Assembly: GCA_023431245.1 (NCBI GenBank)
Contig: JAEYXO010000175.1
Location: 1-8,350 of the forward strand
From: Pseudomonadota bacterium
GTDB taxonomy: Bacteria; Pseudomonadota; Gammaproteobacteria; Burkholderiales; SG8-41
Reading direction: 5' to 3'
DNA: 8,350 nucleotides
Part shown: positions 1 through 8,350 of the stretch, in pieces
Numbering within the stretch: position 1 is the stretch's first letter
Layout of the letters: each line of letters starts with the position of its first letter
Translations under genes and position numbers: made by a program
The notes under the pieces: generated by a model
Told to the model about the DNA's origin: nothing
Databases searched by the model: none
The model's input: only the letters and a program-made list of their open reading frames with translations

Positions 1-339
1 TTCATGACCGACCGCCTGAAGTCACGCGTGCAGCTCGACTACACCCATTCCAACGTGCTGGAAATCAGCGGCGGCAAACTCACCGGCCAGGTCACCGGCG
101 GCATCGTCAATGCCGATGCCAAACGCGCGGCGCTGCTGAAAGTCGCGGCCGAACTGGGACTGAAGCGCGAACAGATCGCCGGCATCGGCGACGGTGCCAA
201 TGACCTCAAGTTCATGGCGGAATGCGGCGTCAGCTTCGCCTACCGCGCGAAGCCCGTCGTGCGCGAGCAGACGACCTATGCGATCAACCACAGCGGGCTC
301 GATGCCCTGCTCTGGCTGCTATCCGCCGAAAATGACTAA
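1..339 (+). CDS. serB: Phosphoserine phosphatase SerB, C-terminal part (5' truncated by window edge)
   Basis: SerB hydrolyses O-phosphoserine to serine in the cytoplasm, the last step of serine biosynthesis. The frame is open from base 1, so the start and the catalytic DxDGT motif lie outside the window; 112 residues remain. Visible HAD-family features are the motif III lysine in NADAKRAALL (about residue 41 of the fragment) and motif IV GIGDGANDL (residues 61-69), whose aspartates bind Mg2+. The segments SGGKLTGQVTGGIV and SFAYRAKPVV match the SerB pattern known from E. coli (DGKFTGNVIGDIV, GIAYHAKPKV), which separates it from other HAD phosphatases. It ends with TAA at 337-339 and converges on the cytochrome gene 30 bases away. 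It is the only plus-strand gene here and has no evident functional link to the others. Confidence 0.95.
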   Translation, partial: FMTDRLKSRVQLDYTHSNVLEISGGKLTGQVTGGIVNADAKRAALLKVAAELGLKREQIAGIGDGANDLKFMAECGVSFAYRAKPVVREQTTYAINHSGLDALLWLLSAEND

Positions 340-369
340 AATATCAGTAAAATCAAATACTTATAATAA

Positions 370-642
370 CTACGGCGGGAAGCGGTAAAAGTCGCGGTTA
401 AGCCAGGCGACGATGTCCTCGATCTCCTGCCGGCTGAACTTCGGATTCATCCGGTCGTTCCAGCGTTCGGTTTCCTTCTTCAGCGCGGCCAGGGTTTTCA
501 CCTTCGCCCGCGGCGCCACATAAAGTTCGGTGCCGTGGCAGCCGAGGCAATCCTGGTGCAGCTTCTCGCCGCGCACCGGATCGCCCGCGGCCTGCGCAGT
601 ACCCAGCACGGCACACAGCAACAGCAGCGGCAGGCCTTTCAC
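370..642 (-). CDS. Small periplasmic monoheme cytochrome c
   Basis: This is a 90-residue protein starting with GTG at 642. Residues 1-18 form a Sec signal peptide with a leucine-rich core and an AQA/AG cleavage site. The mature part of about 72 residues carries one heme attachment site, CLGCH (C32, C35, H36; H36 is the proximal ligand). M66, in RMNPKF, is the likely sixth ligand, 30 residues on, and the chain ends in a typical cytochrome C-terminal helix (RQEIEDIVAWLNRDFYRF). It should act as a periplasmic electron carrier; its partners cannot be read from the sequence. The GTG start is chosen because it begins an ideal signal peptide, has GAAGG 8 bases upstream, and overlaps the stop of the preceding gene (GTGA). 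The frame stays open to 948, but that extension lies over the upstream gene. It is shorter than usual class I cytochromes. No intrinsic terminator follows. Confidence 0.88.
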   Translation of the reverse strand: MKGLPLLLLCAVLGTAQAAGDPVRGEKLHQDCLGCHGTELYVAPRAKVKTLAALKKETERWNDRMNPKFSRQEIEDIVAWLNRDFYRFPP

Positions 643-923
643 TGCCCGCCCTTCAGCCGCGAATAATCGATCAGCTGCAGGCCGCGCAGCTGGGCCCGCT
701 CCTCCATCTCCCGCACATGTTCCGCGCGCAGGCGCTCTCGCTCCTGGGGCGTGCCCGCCCCGCGCAGCCGCAGGCGGTAGCGCTCGCGCTCCTGCGAAGT
801 CATCAGCTCGGAACCGGGAATGATTTCGCGCTGCACCGGCTGCGGCTCGACGGCCGCAGCCGGCGCGACCGCAGCCGCAAACAAGGCCGCCAGACACAGG
901 GATATCAGTGTTCGTGCAGTCAT
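639..923 (-). CDS. Small exported, charged helical protein of unknown function
   Basis: A 94-residue protein whose first 24 residues look like a Sec signal peptide (alanine/leucine core, cleavage near AAA/VEP). The mature part is rich in Arg and Glu and predicted helical. Its core is MTSQERERYRLRLRGAGTPQ followed by ERERLRAEHVREMEERAQ (about residues 41-78). I recognise this MT-ER-YR ... T-ER ... H-MEERA pattern as recurring in small periplasmic proteins of proteobacteria, but I know of no established function. Its TGA overlaps the cytochrome's GTG start (GTGA), so the two are probably translated together, which suggests a role near the cytochrome, for example in periplasmic handling or redox. 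No in-frame start lies between the ATG and the FNR-like box, and the ribosome-binding site is weak (AAAGG about 13 bases upstream). Existence as a gene is well supported; function is unknown. Confidence 0.8.
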   Translation of the reverse strand: MTARTLISLCLAALFAAAVAPAAAVEPQPVQREIIPGSELMTSQERERYRLRLRGAGTPQERERLRAEHVREMEERAQLRGLQLIDYSRLKGGQ

Positions 924-929
924 GGCGCG

Positions 930-935
930 ATTGTG
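930..935 (-). promoter_or_regulatory. Candidate -10 element of a FNR/Anr-type class II promoter
   Basis: On the minus strand this reads CACAAT (4 of 6 matches to TATAAT). It lies 21 bases downstream of the FNR-like box; class II FNR promoters have about 22. A start site some 7 bases on falls at 922-923, the first bases of the ATG. Weak on its own; the spacing is what supports it. Confidence 0.4.
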
Positions 936-956
936 CCGCCTTTGCCACCGGGAGGC

Positions 957-970
957 TTGATCTGCGTCAA
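957..970 (-). promoter_or_regulatory. FNR/Anr/Dnr-type operator
   Basis: The minus strand reads TTGACGCAGATCAA, matching the FNR/Anr consensus TTGAT-N4-ATCAA at 9 of 10 defined positions. It lies in the 83-base spacer upstream of the exported protein and cytochrome genes, its near end 33 bases before the ATG at 923. No gene diverges from here, so that two-gene unit is the obvious target. Small c-type cytochromes are common targets of FNR-family regulators in denitrifying and microaerophilic proteobacteria. A CRP/FNR relative such as Dnr could equally bind it. Confidence 0.65.
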
Positions 971-1001
971 CCGGATTCCCCGCCCCGGCACCGCAATCCG
1001 G
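971..1001 (-). repeat. 7-bp inverted repeat downstream of the YdjM-like gene
   Basis: CCGGATT (971-977) and AATCCGG (995-1001) form a perfect 7-bp inverted repeat around a 17-base GC-rich loop. It starts 6 bases after the stop of the YdjM-like gene and abuts the FNR-like box. There is no U-run after it in the minus-strand transcript, so it is not a canonical intrinsic terminator; it may stabilise the mRNA 3' end or be chance. Confidence 0.35.
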
Positions 1002-1006
1002 CCTGA

Positions 1007-2053
1007 TCAGTAGACGGGGAAGCGGCCCTGCTCACCGAGGCCATAGGGCCGCATCGGACCGGCCGCCGCGCTGCACAGGCCGTAGATGAAGGGAAATCCC
1101 TCGCGGCCCGGCGTCAGGAAGCGCAGGTCCTTGAACCAGACGCAGAGCTGGCCATCCGCATCATCGATCCGGTGCAGCACCGGAAGCGCGGAGAACCAGC
1201 GGAAAAACGCGAAGTCCTGGTGTTCGAACACCGCGCGCACGGCGGCACGTTCGCCGCCGTTGCCGAAACGCGGGCTGAATTCCCAGGCGGCCTGGCCGAG
1301 CGGCCGGTAGACGGCATCAAGCCGCGCAATGAGGCCCGCCTCCGGACCTGCAGTCTGCAGCCGGTCGCGCCGCACATTGACGTGGCTGTAGTGGTAACCC
1401 TCCGCATCCTCGATCACCACCATCCAGTTGAAGGGCGACACCGGCCGCGGCAATGCGGTCACCGCGACCGCGCGGATGCCGGCAGCCTGCGCATGGCGTT
1501 CGCCGAAATCGATCGCCTGCTGCAGGGCGGTGTATTGCAGGCCGACATAGGACAGCAGCACCACCAGGCCGGCGACCGCCGGGATGCGCGAGCGCCGCCA
1601 CAGCAGCGAGGCCAGCAGGCCGGCGACGATGATGCCGCTGAACCAGAGATCGATGATGAAGGTGGTGCCGAGGCCGTGGCGGTAATCCGAGAACGGCGAA
1701 AAAATCATCGTGCCGAAACTGGTGATCCAGTCGCCGGCAATATGCGCAGCCAGCGACAGCGCAACCACCGGCGCATAGGTCTTCCAGCCCGGTCCCTTGC
1801 GCCAGAGCAGCGCAAGGATCAGCGACAGCAGGATTGTCCACAAGGGCAGCATCACCAGCGAGTGGGTGATCCCGCGGTGGTGGTACAGATAGGCCAGCGG
1901 CGAAATCCAGGAGGCAACGACGTCGATGTCGGGAAAGGCACCGACGGCAAAACCGATGCCGACGCGGCGGCCCAGCGGCAAGGCGGGTTTCTCGATTCCG
2001 GCAGTCGCGCGCGCCAGCAGTGCGCCCGAGAGGGCGTGGGTCAGGGTATCCAT
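1007..2053 (-). CDS. Membrane-bound metal-dependent hydrolase, YdjM/DUF457 family
   Basis: A 348-residue protein starting MDTLTHALSGALLAR, the typical N-terminus of the YdjM/DUF457 inner-membrane predicted metal-dependent hydrolases. Candidate metal ligands are H6, D42 and D44 (FPDIDVV), H58, H59 and H64 (YHHRGITHS), and H104 and D108 (AHIAGDW). Hydrophobic segments near 67-84, 94-109, 133-152 and 157-173 are probable membrane helices. The remainder, about 175-348, is soluble, rich in aromatic residues, and not something I recognise; it makes the protein much longer than E. coli YdjM (about 196 residues). Substrate is unknown, and the hydrolase label comes from the family. E. coli ydjM is LexA-regulated, but I see no clear SOS box here. 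There is no Shine-Dalgarno before the ATG; a heptamer repeat array begins 6 bases upstream. It lies 90 bases after the Rieske gene and is probably not part of the SUF function. Confidence 0.85.
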   Translation of the reverse strand: MDTLTHALSGALLARATAGIEKPALPLGRRVGIGFAVGAFPDIDVVASWISPLAYLYHHRGITHSLVMLPLWTILLSLILALLWRKGPGWKTYAPVVALSLAAHIAGDWITSFGTMIFSPFSDYRHGLGTTFIIDLWFSGIIVAGLLASLLWRRSRIPAVAGLVVLLSYVGLQYTALQQAIDFGERHAQAAGIRAVAVTALPRPVSPFNWMVVIEDAEGYHYSHVNVRRDRLQTAGPEAGLIARLDAVYRPLGQAAWEFSPRFGNGGERAAVRAVFEHQDFAFFRWFSALPVLHRIDDADGQLCVWFKDLRFLTPGREGFPFIYGLCSAAAGPMRPYGLGEQGRFPVY

Positions 2054-2058
2054 GGGGC

Positions 2059-2093
2059 GGTGATTGGCAATTGGTGACTGGTAATGGGTGATT
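2059..2093 (+). repeat. Heptanucleotide tandem repeat, 5 units (left arm of inverted pair)
   Basis: Five contiguous 7-base units: GGTGATT, GGCAATT, GGTGACT, GGTAATG, GGTGATT, with GG at the start of every unit and consensus GGTGATT. The array lies just upstream of the ATG of the YdjM-like gene. It pairs with the opposite-strand array at 2111-2138 across a 17-base spacer. Confidence 0.85.
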
Positions 2094-2110
2094 CAGCGGC
2101 CCGTCCGGCC

Positions 2111-2138
2111 GGTCACCAATGACCAGTCACCAATCACC
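2111..2138 (-). repeat. Heptanucleotide tandem repeat, 4 units (right arm, inverted)
   Basis: Read on the minus strand this is GGTGATT, GGTGACT, GGTCATT, GGTGACC, the same 7-base unit as at 2059-2093 in the opposite orientation. In the minus-strand transcript the two arms can form an imperfect stem of up to 28 positions with several G-U pairs. It lies 5 bases past the stop of the Rieske gene, so it could mark or protect the 3' end of the SUF transcript. No U-run follows. Confidence 0.85.
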
Positions 2139-2143
2139 GGCTT

Positions 2144-2464
2144 TCAGTCCCAGCGCTCATCCCGCACCTGGATCTGTCCGTCCTCGACGCGCAGCGGGAA
2201 GGTCGCGGTCGGCTCATAGGCCGGCGCCGACAGCGCATCGCCGGTACGCACGCAGAACCGCGCGCCGTGGCGCGGGCAGACCACCTGGTCGCCCTCAAGC
2301 TGGCCGCTCGCCAGTTCGCCGCCGTCGTGGGTGCAGACATCCTCGATCGCGAAATACTCGCCGCCGATGTTGAACACGGCAACGGCCACGCCGTCGACGT
2401 CGGCAACCTTGCAACTGCCGGGCGCGATCTCGCCCACCGCGGCAACAGTGACCCAGTCCGCCAT
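2144..2464 (-). CDS. Rieske-type [2Fe-2S] ferredoxin at the end of the suf operon
   Basis: A 106-residue soluble protein without a signal peptide. It carries both Rieske cluster motifs: C44-T-H46 in VCTHDGG and C63-P-R-H66 in VVCPRHGARF, so the [2Fe-2S] cluster is held by two Cys and two His. Length and motifs match the ferredoxin subunits of ring-hydroxylating dioxygenases (BphA3/NdoA type) rather than the longer membrane-anchored bc1 Rieske proteins. No oxygenase or reductase gene is nearby. The ATG lies 2 bases after the stop of the nfu-type gene, so it is probably cotranscribed with suf. Its role is unproven: it may supply electrons for cluster assembly or be a client of it. Similar genes near suf clusters in other proteobacteria are often named as non-heme iron oxygenase ferredoxin subunits by homology only. 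Confidence 0.9.
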   Translation of the reverse strand: MADWVTVAAVGEIAPGSCKVADVDGVAVAVFNIGGEYFAIEDVCTHDGGELASGQLEGDQVVCPRHGARFCVRTGDALSAPAYEPTATFPLRVEDGQIQVRDERWD

Positions 2465-2466
2465 GG

Positions 2467-3033
2467 CTACACCGCGACGACTTCGAGATCGGGTTCGATC
2501 TGGCGCACCAGGCTCTCGATGCCGGCCAGCGTGCCCGACAGCGAACTCGGGCAGCTGCCGCAGGCGCCCTGATAATGCACGGACAGCTTGTTGCCCTCGA
2601 GGCCGACGACGTAGAGGTCACCACCGTCGTTCTGCAAATACGGCCGCACCTGCTCGTCAAGCGCGGCATTGATGCGGTCGAGGCGGTCGCGGTCTTCCGG
2701 GCTCAGCTTCTCCGGATCCAGCGCCTCGCCCGCCTGCTCGGCCAGCTGCGCCGACTGCGCATCGGCCGTGGGGGCGTCACGGATCGGCACCGCCAGCTTG
2801 CGCATCAGCTCCTGCCAGTCGGCACCACCGTCCTGGGTCACGGTGACCCAGTGATCGACATAGAACACATTGGTGACATGCTCGATGTCGAACAGGGCCA
2901 TGGCCAGCGGATCGCCCACGGCCTGCTCCGGTTTGTCATACGAGCGCGTGATGCCCCAGGTCAGCGGCTCCCGCAGGATGAACTTCATCGCATTGGGGTT
3001 CGGGGTCGGTTCGATTTCGGCGATTTTCGGCAT
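2467..3033 (-). CDS. NifU-family Fe-S carrier with Nfu N-terminal domain
   Basis: A 188-residue two-domain protein. Residues 4-87 form the Nfu/NifU N-terminal scaffold domain, with the hallmark PTPNPNAMKFIL (9-20) and LFDIEHVTNVFYVDHWVTVT (48-67). A charged linker (88-115) leads to the NifU C-terminal domain (about 116-188) with the cluster-binding CxxC, C158-G-S-C161, after YLQNDGGDLYV. Proteins of this kind bind a [4Fe-4S] cluster at the dimer interface and pass it to apo-proteins. The start at 3033 is chosen because MPKIAEIEPTPNPN is the family N-terminus; the frame stays open to 3129 but that part overlaps the sufU end and is not family-like. The Shine-Dalgarno is poor. It follows sufU by 26 bases and precedes the Rieske ATG by 2, so it belongs to the SUF operon. 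It differs from E. coli NfuA, which has a degenerate A-type N-terminal domain. Confidence 0.92.
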   Translation of the reverse strand: MPKIAEIEPTPNPNAMKFILREPLTWGITRSYDKPEQAVGDPLAMALFDIEHVTNVFYVDHWVTVTQDGGADWQELMRKLAVPIRDAPTADAQSAQLAEQAGEALDPEKLSPEDRDRLDRINAALDEQVRPYLQNDGGDLYVVGLEGNKLSVHYQGACGSCPSSLSGTLAGIESLVRQIEPDLEVVAV

Positions 3034-3059
3034 GTTCGGTAATGCAATGGCTGTGTGGC

Positions 3060-3503
3060 TTATTCGGTGGACGCGGTGTCGCTGCCGGCGAAGGCGGCAT
3101 GCAGCGTATGCCAGGGCAGGATCGCGCACTTCACCCGCGTCGGCAGGTCGCGCACGCCGGCAAACACCGTCAGCCGGCCGAGGTGGTGCGGCGCGGCGGT
3201 GTCGAGCTTGCCGGTGGTCATGTCGCGGAACTCCTGCACCATCAGTTCGGCGTCAGCGCGGGTCTTGCCCTTGACCGCGGCGGTCATCATCGACGCCGAA
3301 GCCTTGCAGATCGCGCAGGCCTCGCCCTCGAAACCGACGGCTTCAACCTGCTCGCCGTTCAGTTTCAGGGACAGGTGGATATGGTCCCCGCAGAGCGGAT
3401 TGAGGCCCTCGGCCTTGTGGGTGGCATCGGCAAGCATGCCCCAGTTGCGGGGCTTCTTGTTGTGCTCGAGGATCATCTCCTGGTAAAGGGCTCGGCTGTC
3501 CAT
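3060..3503 (-). CDS. sufU: SufU-type sulfur-accepting / scaffold protein
   Basis: A 147-residue member of the IscU/SufU fold. The zinc/cluster ligands are C38 and D40 (NPLCGD), C63 (GEACAICKASASMM) and C126 (RVKCAILPWHTL). The roughly 20-residue segment before the last cysteine (GKLDTAAPHHLGRLTVFAGV) is the SufU hallmark that IscU lacks. In Bacillus subtilis SufU is a zinc protein that takes persulfide sulfur from SufS, replacing SufE. Its place directly after sufS (18 bases) and the absence of sufE in the window fit that role. C66 next to C63 gives an extra CxxC; the B. subtilis protein has Ser at that position as I recall it. No clear ribosome-binding site is seen. Strong family call; the exact role as sulfur acceptor rather than scaffold is inferred. 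Confidence 0.93.
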   Translation of the reverse strand: MDSRALYQEMILEHNKKPRNWGMLADATHKAEGLNPLCGDHIHLSLKLNGEQVEAVGFEGEACAICKASASMMTAAVKGKTRADAELMVQEFRDMTTGKLDTAAPHHLGRLTVFAGVRDLPTRVKCAILPWHTLHAAFAGSDTASTE

Positions 3504-3521
3504 GTCGATATTCGGTAAGGC

Positions 3522-4762
<1,241 letters not shown>

Positions 4763-4766
<4 letters not shown>

Positions 4767-6060
4767 GCGCCGGTCTCCGTTCGCGCCAGCACCATCGCCT
4801 CCAGCTTAGCCACCAGCGAGGGCACGGGAATGCGGTCGATGATCTCGGCGCCAAAGGCGTAGGTCAGCAGGTTGCGCGCCTGCGCTTCCGGCAGGCCGCG
4901 GCTCTTCAGGTAGAACAGGTGATCAGGATCGAGCTGGCCGACGGCGGCACCGTGGGCGCACTTGACGTCGTCAGCGAAGATTTCGAGCTGCGGCTTGGTG
5001 TCGACATGCGCCTTGTCCGACAGCAGCAGGTTGCGGTTCTGCTGCGAGGAGTCGGTCAGCTGCGCCCCCTCGCGCACGAACACCTTGCCGTTGAATACGG
5101 CATGGGCGCCGCCGCCGACGATGGTCTTGTGCACCTGCTCGCAGTGGCCGTGGGGTTTCAGGTGATCGATCAGCGTGTGGGTGTCCGCGAGCTGGCGGCC
5201 ATCAATCAGCGCCAGACCGTCAATCGCGACCTCGACGCCCTCGCCCTGCTGCAGGATGGCAAGGTTGTTGCGCGACAGCCGCGCCCCCAGCGTCACCGCC
5301 TGCGAGACAAAACGCGCATCCTTGCCCAGCGTGACCGCGCAGCTGCCGATGTGGAAGGCCTTCTGGCTTTCGCGCTGCAGCTTGATGTGGCGGACGGCGG
5401 CATTGTCCGCCACCGCGATCTCGGTCACCGCATTGGTGAGGCCGGCGGCTTCACCCTGCGCGACGTAATCCTCGATCACGCAGCCCTCGGCACCGGTCTC
5501 CGCAACGATCAGCACTCGCGGATGGGCCGCAACGTTTTGCCCGGCGGCGACAAACAGCAGGTGGATCGGCGCCTTCAGCACCGAACCCTTCACGAAATGG
5601 ATGAACACGCCCTGGTTCAGGAAGGCCGTGTTGAGCGACGCGAACAGGTCGTCACCCGCAATCTTCGCCAGGTGGGGCTCGAGCAGCGCGGCATGGCTTT
5701 TCAGGGCATCAGCCAGCGGCAGCACGGTGACACCGGCCGGAAGTGTGCCGGACGACCCCAGCTGCGGCACGAGAATGCCGTCGATGAACACCAGGCGCAC
5801 CGCAGCTTCGGGCACGGCGTGGGCCTCGACCTCCTCTGCCGTCACCGGTGCCGGCAGCGCTGCGGGCTGCAGTTGCAACCTGGTCAGCGGCGTCAGGTCG
5901 GTGAAGCGCCACTCTTCGTCACGGGTGGTCGGCACCGACAGCGCATTGGCACGCTCCAGCGCCGAAGCGCGCCGGGCATCGAGCCAGGCCGCGGGGCTTT
6001 TCGGGACGGCACCGCTGCCCGCGAGCAGTGAAGCCACGTAGGGATGAACTGCCGTGGTCG

Positions 6061-6064
<4 letters not shown>
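4763..6064 (-). CDS. sufD: Fe-S cluster assembly scaffold subunit SufD
   Basis: A 433-residue partner of SufB in the SufBC2D scaffold complex; E. coli SufD has 423 residues. The N-terminal helical region holds the EEWRFTDLTPL motif (50-60). The middle is a beta-helix (about 90-360), followed by the conserved KCAHGAAVGQLDPDHLFYL (368-386), where H371 matches the E. coli SufD histidine (H360) needed for cluster formation and iron acquisition. The C-terminal helical domain (about 385-433) contains SRGLPEAQARNLLTYAFG. The start is GTG at 6064, overlapping the sufC stop (GTGA); AAAGGCGG just upstream is a usable ribosome-binding site. It ends in an ATGA overlap with sufS. The first 25 residues are less conserved, so a slightly later start is possible, but the overlap favours this one. 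Confidence 0.95.
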
Positions 6065-8273
<2,209 letters not shown>

Positions 8274-8304
8274 GGGGTGTCCGTTGGGGGCCCGGTTGCG
8301 GCGA

Positions 8305-8350
8305 TCAGCCGCCGGCCTTGACCGTGAAACTCTCGCCGCAGCCGCAGGTG
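8305..8350 (-). CDS. A-type Fe-S carrier (IscA/SufA/ErpA family), last 14 codons only
   Basis: The minus strand ends in-frame with TCGCGESFTVKAGG and a TGA stop at 8307-8305. The CGCGxSF motif at the extreme C-terminus is diagnostic of A-type carriers, whose two cysteines in CGC bind iron or a cluster together with an upstream cysteine outside the window. These proteins transfer Fe-S clusters from the scaffold to targets. The position 31 bases before sufB suggests a SufA-like role, but the fragment is too short to tell SufA from IscA or ErpA. The start and the operon promoter lie beyond the window. Confidence 0.85.
   Translation of the reverse strand, partial: TCGCGESFTVKAGG

Noticed and set aside
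643..948. N-terminal extension of the cytochrome frame up to an ATG at 948
   Set aside because: The extension lies over the upstream gene, is Arg/Ala/Gly low-complexity, and would bury the signal peptide; the GTG at 642 explains export and coupling.
971..1001. Inverted repeat as intrinsic terminator of the YdjM-like gene
   Set aside because: The 7-bp stem has a 17-base loop and is followed by the FNR-like box rather than a U-run; kept only as a low-confidence repeat.
1172..2077. 301-codon plus-strand open frame opposite the YdjM-like gene
   Set aside because: Composition is shadow-like (Gln/Arg/His runs), and the minus-strand protein has clear family motifs.
3034..3129. N-terminal extension of the nfu-type protein to 3129
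   Set aside because: It overlaps the sufU C-terminus and is not family-like; the family N-terminus starts at MPKIAEIEPTPNPN (3033).
8298..8312. GCGGC-TGATC-GCCGC hairpin across the stop codon of the A-type carrier
   Set aside because: Only 5 bp with a 5-base loop in very GC-rich DNA and no T-run; expected by chance and not a terminator.

Overview
The window looks like part of the chromosome of a high-GC Gram-negative proteobacterium, most likely beta- or gammaproteobacterial. This rests on an E. coli-type SerB, a periplasmic c-type cytochrome, Sec signal peptides, a FNR/Anr-type operator and dense polycistronic layout. The genus cannot be named from the sequence alone. There are no rRNA or tRNA genes, insertion sequences, CRISPR arrays or phage genes, and no gene-free stretch longer than 90 bases.

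Layout: (1) 1-339, plus strand: the C-terminal part of phosphoserine phosphatase SerB. It converges on everything else, which is all on the minus strand. (2) 370-923: a two-gene unit in which a small exported charged protein overlaps (GTGA) a small exported monoheme cytochrome c. It is preceded by a near-perfect FNR/Anr/Dnr-type box at 957-970, placed so that a class II promoter would start transcription at the ATG itself. (3) 1007-2053: a 348-residue membrane-bound YdjM/DUF457-type metal-dependent hydrolase. (4) 2054-2143: a spacer holding two arrays of a 7-base repeat (5 and 4 units) in inverted orientation. (5) 2144-8350: a SUF iron-sulfur cluster assembly operon read right to left. Its order is A-type carrier (only the last 14 codons are in the window), sufB, sufC, sufD, sufS, sufU, a two-domain Nfu protein, and a Rieske [2Fe-2S] ferredoxin.

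How the genes work together: SufS takes sulfur from cysteine, SufU is expected to accept it as persulfide, the SufBCD ATPase scaffold builds the cluster, and the A-type carrier and Nfu pass clusters to target proteins. The Rieske protein is a plausible client or electron carrier. sufB-C-D-S are joined by successive 4-base stop/start overlaps, the signature of translational coupling. The remaining gaps are 31 bases or fewer, so one transcript is likely, with its promoter beyond position 8350.

I do not see a wholly new system. The points most worth a second look are the predicted leaderless, oxygen-responsive cytochrome unit, the inverted heptamer arrays closing the SUF operon, the Rieske gene at the operon's end, the extra cysteine in SufU, and the uncharacterised C-terminal half of the YdjM-like protein.
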